Assembly: GCF_003589595.1 (NCBI RefSeq)
Contig: NW_020653712.1
Coordinates: 688,260-752,259, forward strand
Length of the DNA stretch: 64,000 nt
DNA from: Hyposmocoma kahamanoa
Lineage: Eukaryota > Arthropoda > Insecta > Lepidoptera > Cosmopterigidae
Direction of reading: 5' to 3'
The notes beneath the pieces were generated by a model. The model saw only the letters and a program-made list of their open reading frames with translations. It was not told the DNA's origin and did not search any database. How positions within the stretch are numbered: position 1 is the stretch's first letter; each line of letters begins with the position of its first letter. Both the position numbers and the translations under genes were made by a program. This document shows positions 62,661-64,000 of the stretch, one piece after another.

Positions 62661-63265
62661 TATTTGGAATGAAAATAAAACGCAAAGTTAAGTGCTTACT
62701 ATATCCGCATCACATGTTGCAGTTAATCTCCAGATTATTAAGGAGATAGAACAATAAACATGATCCTCTATCACCTAAGTCTATCCTAATAATATGAGAT
62801 TAACGTACAGATGCTGACTTGTGTTGACTTTTGTACGCTGTTTTGTATCCTGGGTTTTTTATATTTTAATTTAAGTTTAATTACGTATATTTTGACATTC
62901 ATTCATACTTTCGTAAAGTAACTTAGATATTATACCAGCAAAAGGACTCCACGATCCATCCAATTTTACTTCCTTCATTCTGAATACGTAACACGATTTT
63001 CCAATATTCATTTGCGGTGAAGAAATAGCTTTTGCGGATAACAGTATATAAGTAAGAACGATTTCGCGGCTGCAAAGTTCTTTTGCAAAATAACTAAAGA
63101 ACAAAACTGAGGAAGAGATTTCGTGGTCGTTACTTTTCTTGGAATAAAATTTTAAAATCGCACTAGTAGGTATGATCTAAAATCGCTACTAACAAAGGAT
63201 CCGTGTCCGACAGTAGAACTTATAGTCTCACAGAAGAAGAACACAGTGAAAGGCTTAAAACCTCT
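62661..63265. other. AT-rich stretch, nothing recognised
   Basis: A 75-codon minus frame (62877-63104) begins MFFSYFAKELCSREIV; it has no motif or clear splice sites. Confidence 0.35.
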
Positions 63266-63568
63266 TTAGTAGCAGTAGCTCCTTGTAAAAGAGTTCGTCG
63301 AAGGAAGTATTGCTCATCCTTACCTATTTCTGCCGCCAAGCTGTAACATGAACATTACTGCGTTCCGGTATTGAAGGGTAATGGTGCTGGTGAAATTACA
63401 GGCACATGGCACTTGTCAACTCATGTCTCAGGATGACGGGCGTAGTGGCAGTACCCCTCAGATCTTTGCGATATAAAGCTGTGTGTGGCACTGCAACTGT
63501 TATGGACAGGCGTGTCGCTTAGCACCAGGCGCACGACTTGTTCGTCCCGTTACTTGATATCATAAAAA
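63266..63568 (+). repeat. Rep-A, complete
   Basis: TTAGTAGCAGTAGCTCCTTG to TCCCGTTACTTGATATCATA. One small loss in the first block (GTAGAGCTCC shortened to GTAGCTCC). Confidence 0.9.
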
Positions 63569-64000
63569 AATTATAATTACGACGAAAATTAATTATTGAT
63601 TTTTAAATAAACATATGTGCTTAAAGACAATAATGAGAGATTTAAAATTAGCTAAAGTTTTATATATCCCTTTCGGACCGACTCAGAAACTACTTGGGAT
63701 TTCTCCGAAAAACAATTGTATGTACCTGTGATGACGAATTTGAGGTCAATTTTCCATTTTCCGGCCGCCATCTTGGAAAACTTTGCCCTATTATAACAGG
63801 CGCACAATTGTGTAGAAACACTATTGTATTTAGATGGGTCTATATTATATATTTGAGGAAAATACAACAACAATAATTTTAATATAATAATTTATTTATT
63901 TGGAGAATAAAATCTTAAAACATTTCTTACATGCAAAAGCAACAAAGATAATTAAAATGTACCTATTCTAATAGTAATTTTTATCATAATAAGCTTCAAC
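63569..64000. other. Window end, no confirmed gene
   Basis: CCGGCCGCCATCTTGGAAAA at 63761 contains GCCATCTTG, a YY1/Pho-like word in reverse. Overlapping frames of 60-73 codons on both strands (63652-63876) cross it, and neither has a motif I recognise. Confidence 0.3.

Overview
The window reads as nuclear DNA of a moth or butterfly (Lepidoptera). It is AT-rich, gene-poor and packed with short interspersed repeats. The evidence is several tRNA-derived SINE families, a non-autonomous Helitron ending in CTAGT, a dead mariner, 5'-truncated non-LTR retrotransposon tails, and many small inverted-repeat (MITE-like) elements. All family assignments are from reading the sequence and from memory of these families; no database was searched. 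A run of ten N at 57266-57275 is an assembly gap. Host genes: no complete host gene is visible. The minus strand carries three exon-like segments that are not repeats: 6436-6632 (63 codons with two CxxC pairs, preceded by a clean acceptor), 15294-15834 (about 177 codons of an Asn-rich secreted or membrane protein start, with acceptor and donor) and 19348-19542 (a possible terminal exon). A fourth minus-strand segment ends at a GTAAGT donor (39904) and starts near two E2F-like sites and an initiator-like TCAGT (about 40178-40207); it may be a 5' untranslated exon. These could belong to one or more genes with long introns, but splice phases show that the 15294 donor cannot join the 6632 acceptor directly in frame. 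Layout: 1-2100 SINE-1 units and one half of a repeat duplicated at 34.9 kb; 3.4-4.9 kb a Rep-A repeat split by an 825-bp GC-rich insertion; 6.9-9 kb foldback elements, SINE-2 and Rep-B; 9.9-12.1 kb a Rep-A copy split by a 2-kb CR1/Jockey-type retrotransposon; 12.7-13.8 kb a TIR element; 14.5-15.06 kb a GC-rich nested inverted-repeat block; 16.4-17.7 kb a TIR element holding a poly(A) insertion flanked by 204-bp direct repeats; 20-21.3 kb retrotransposon tails; 24-31.8 kb MITE-1, ORF1-like fragments, SINE-3 and mariner; 32-38 kb Rep-A/Rep-B remnants; 38-41 kb mostly unique AT-rich DNA with the promoter-like segment; 41-45 kb MITE-1 copies and a retrotransposon C-terminal domain; 45-64 kb mixed repeats, a Helitron, a perfect 27-bp palindrome at 53.9 kb and a triple-nested repeat at 59.1-59.7 kb. 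Apart from the possible host exons, essentially every long reading frame is transposon-derived, and every transposon ORF seen is broken or truncated. I see no evidence for a new multi-gene system. The strongest oddities are the 204-bp flanking duplication, the permuted SINE-1 unit, the 825-bp insertion with a 9-bp target duplication, the MITE-1 family with preserved 8-bp target duplications, and the E2F-like/initiator/donor cluster.
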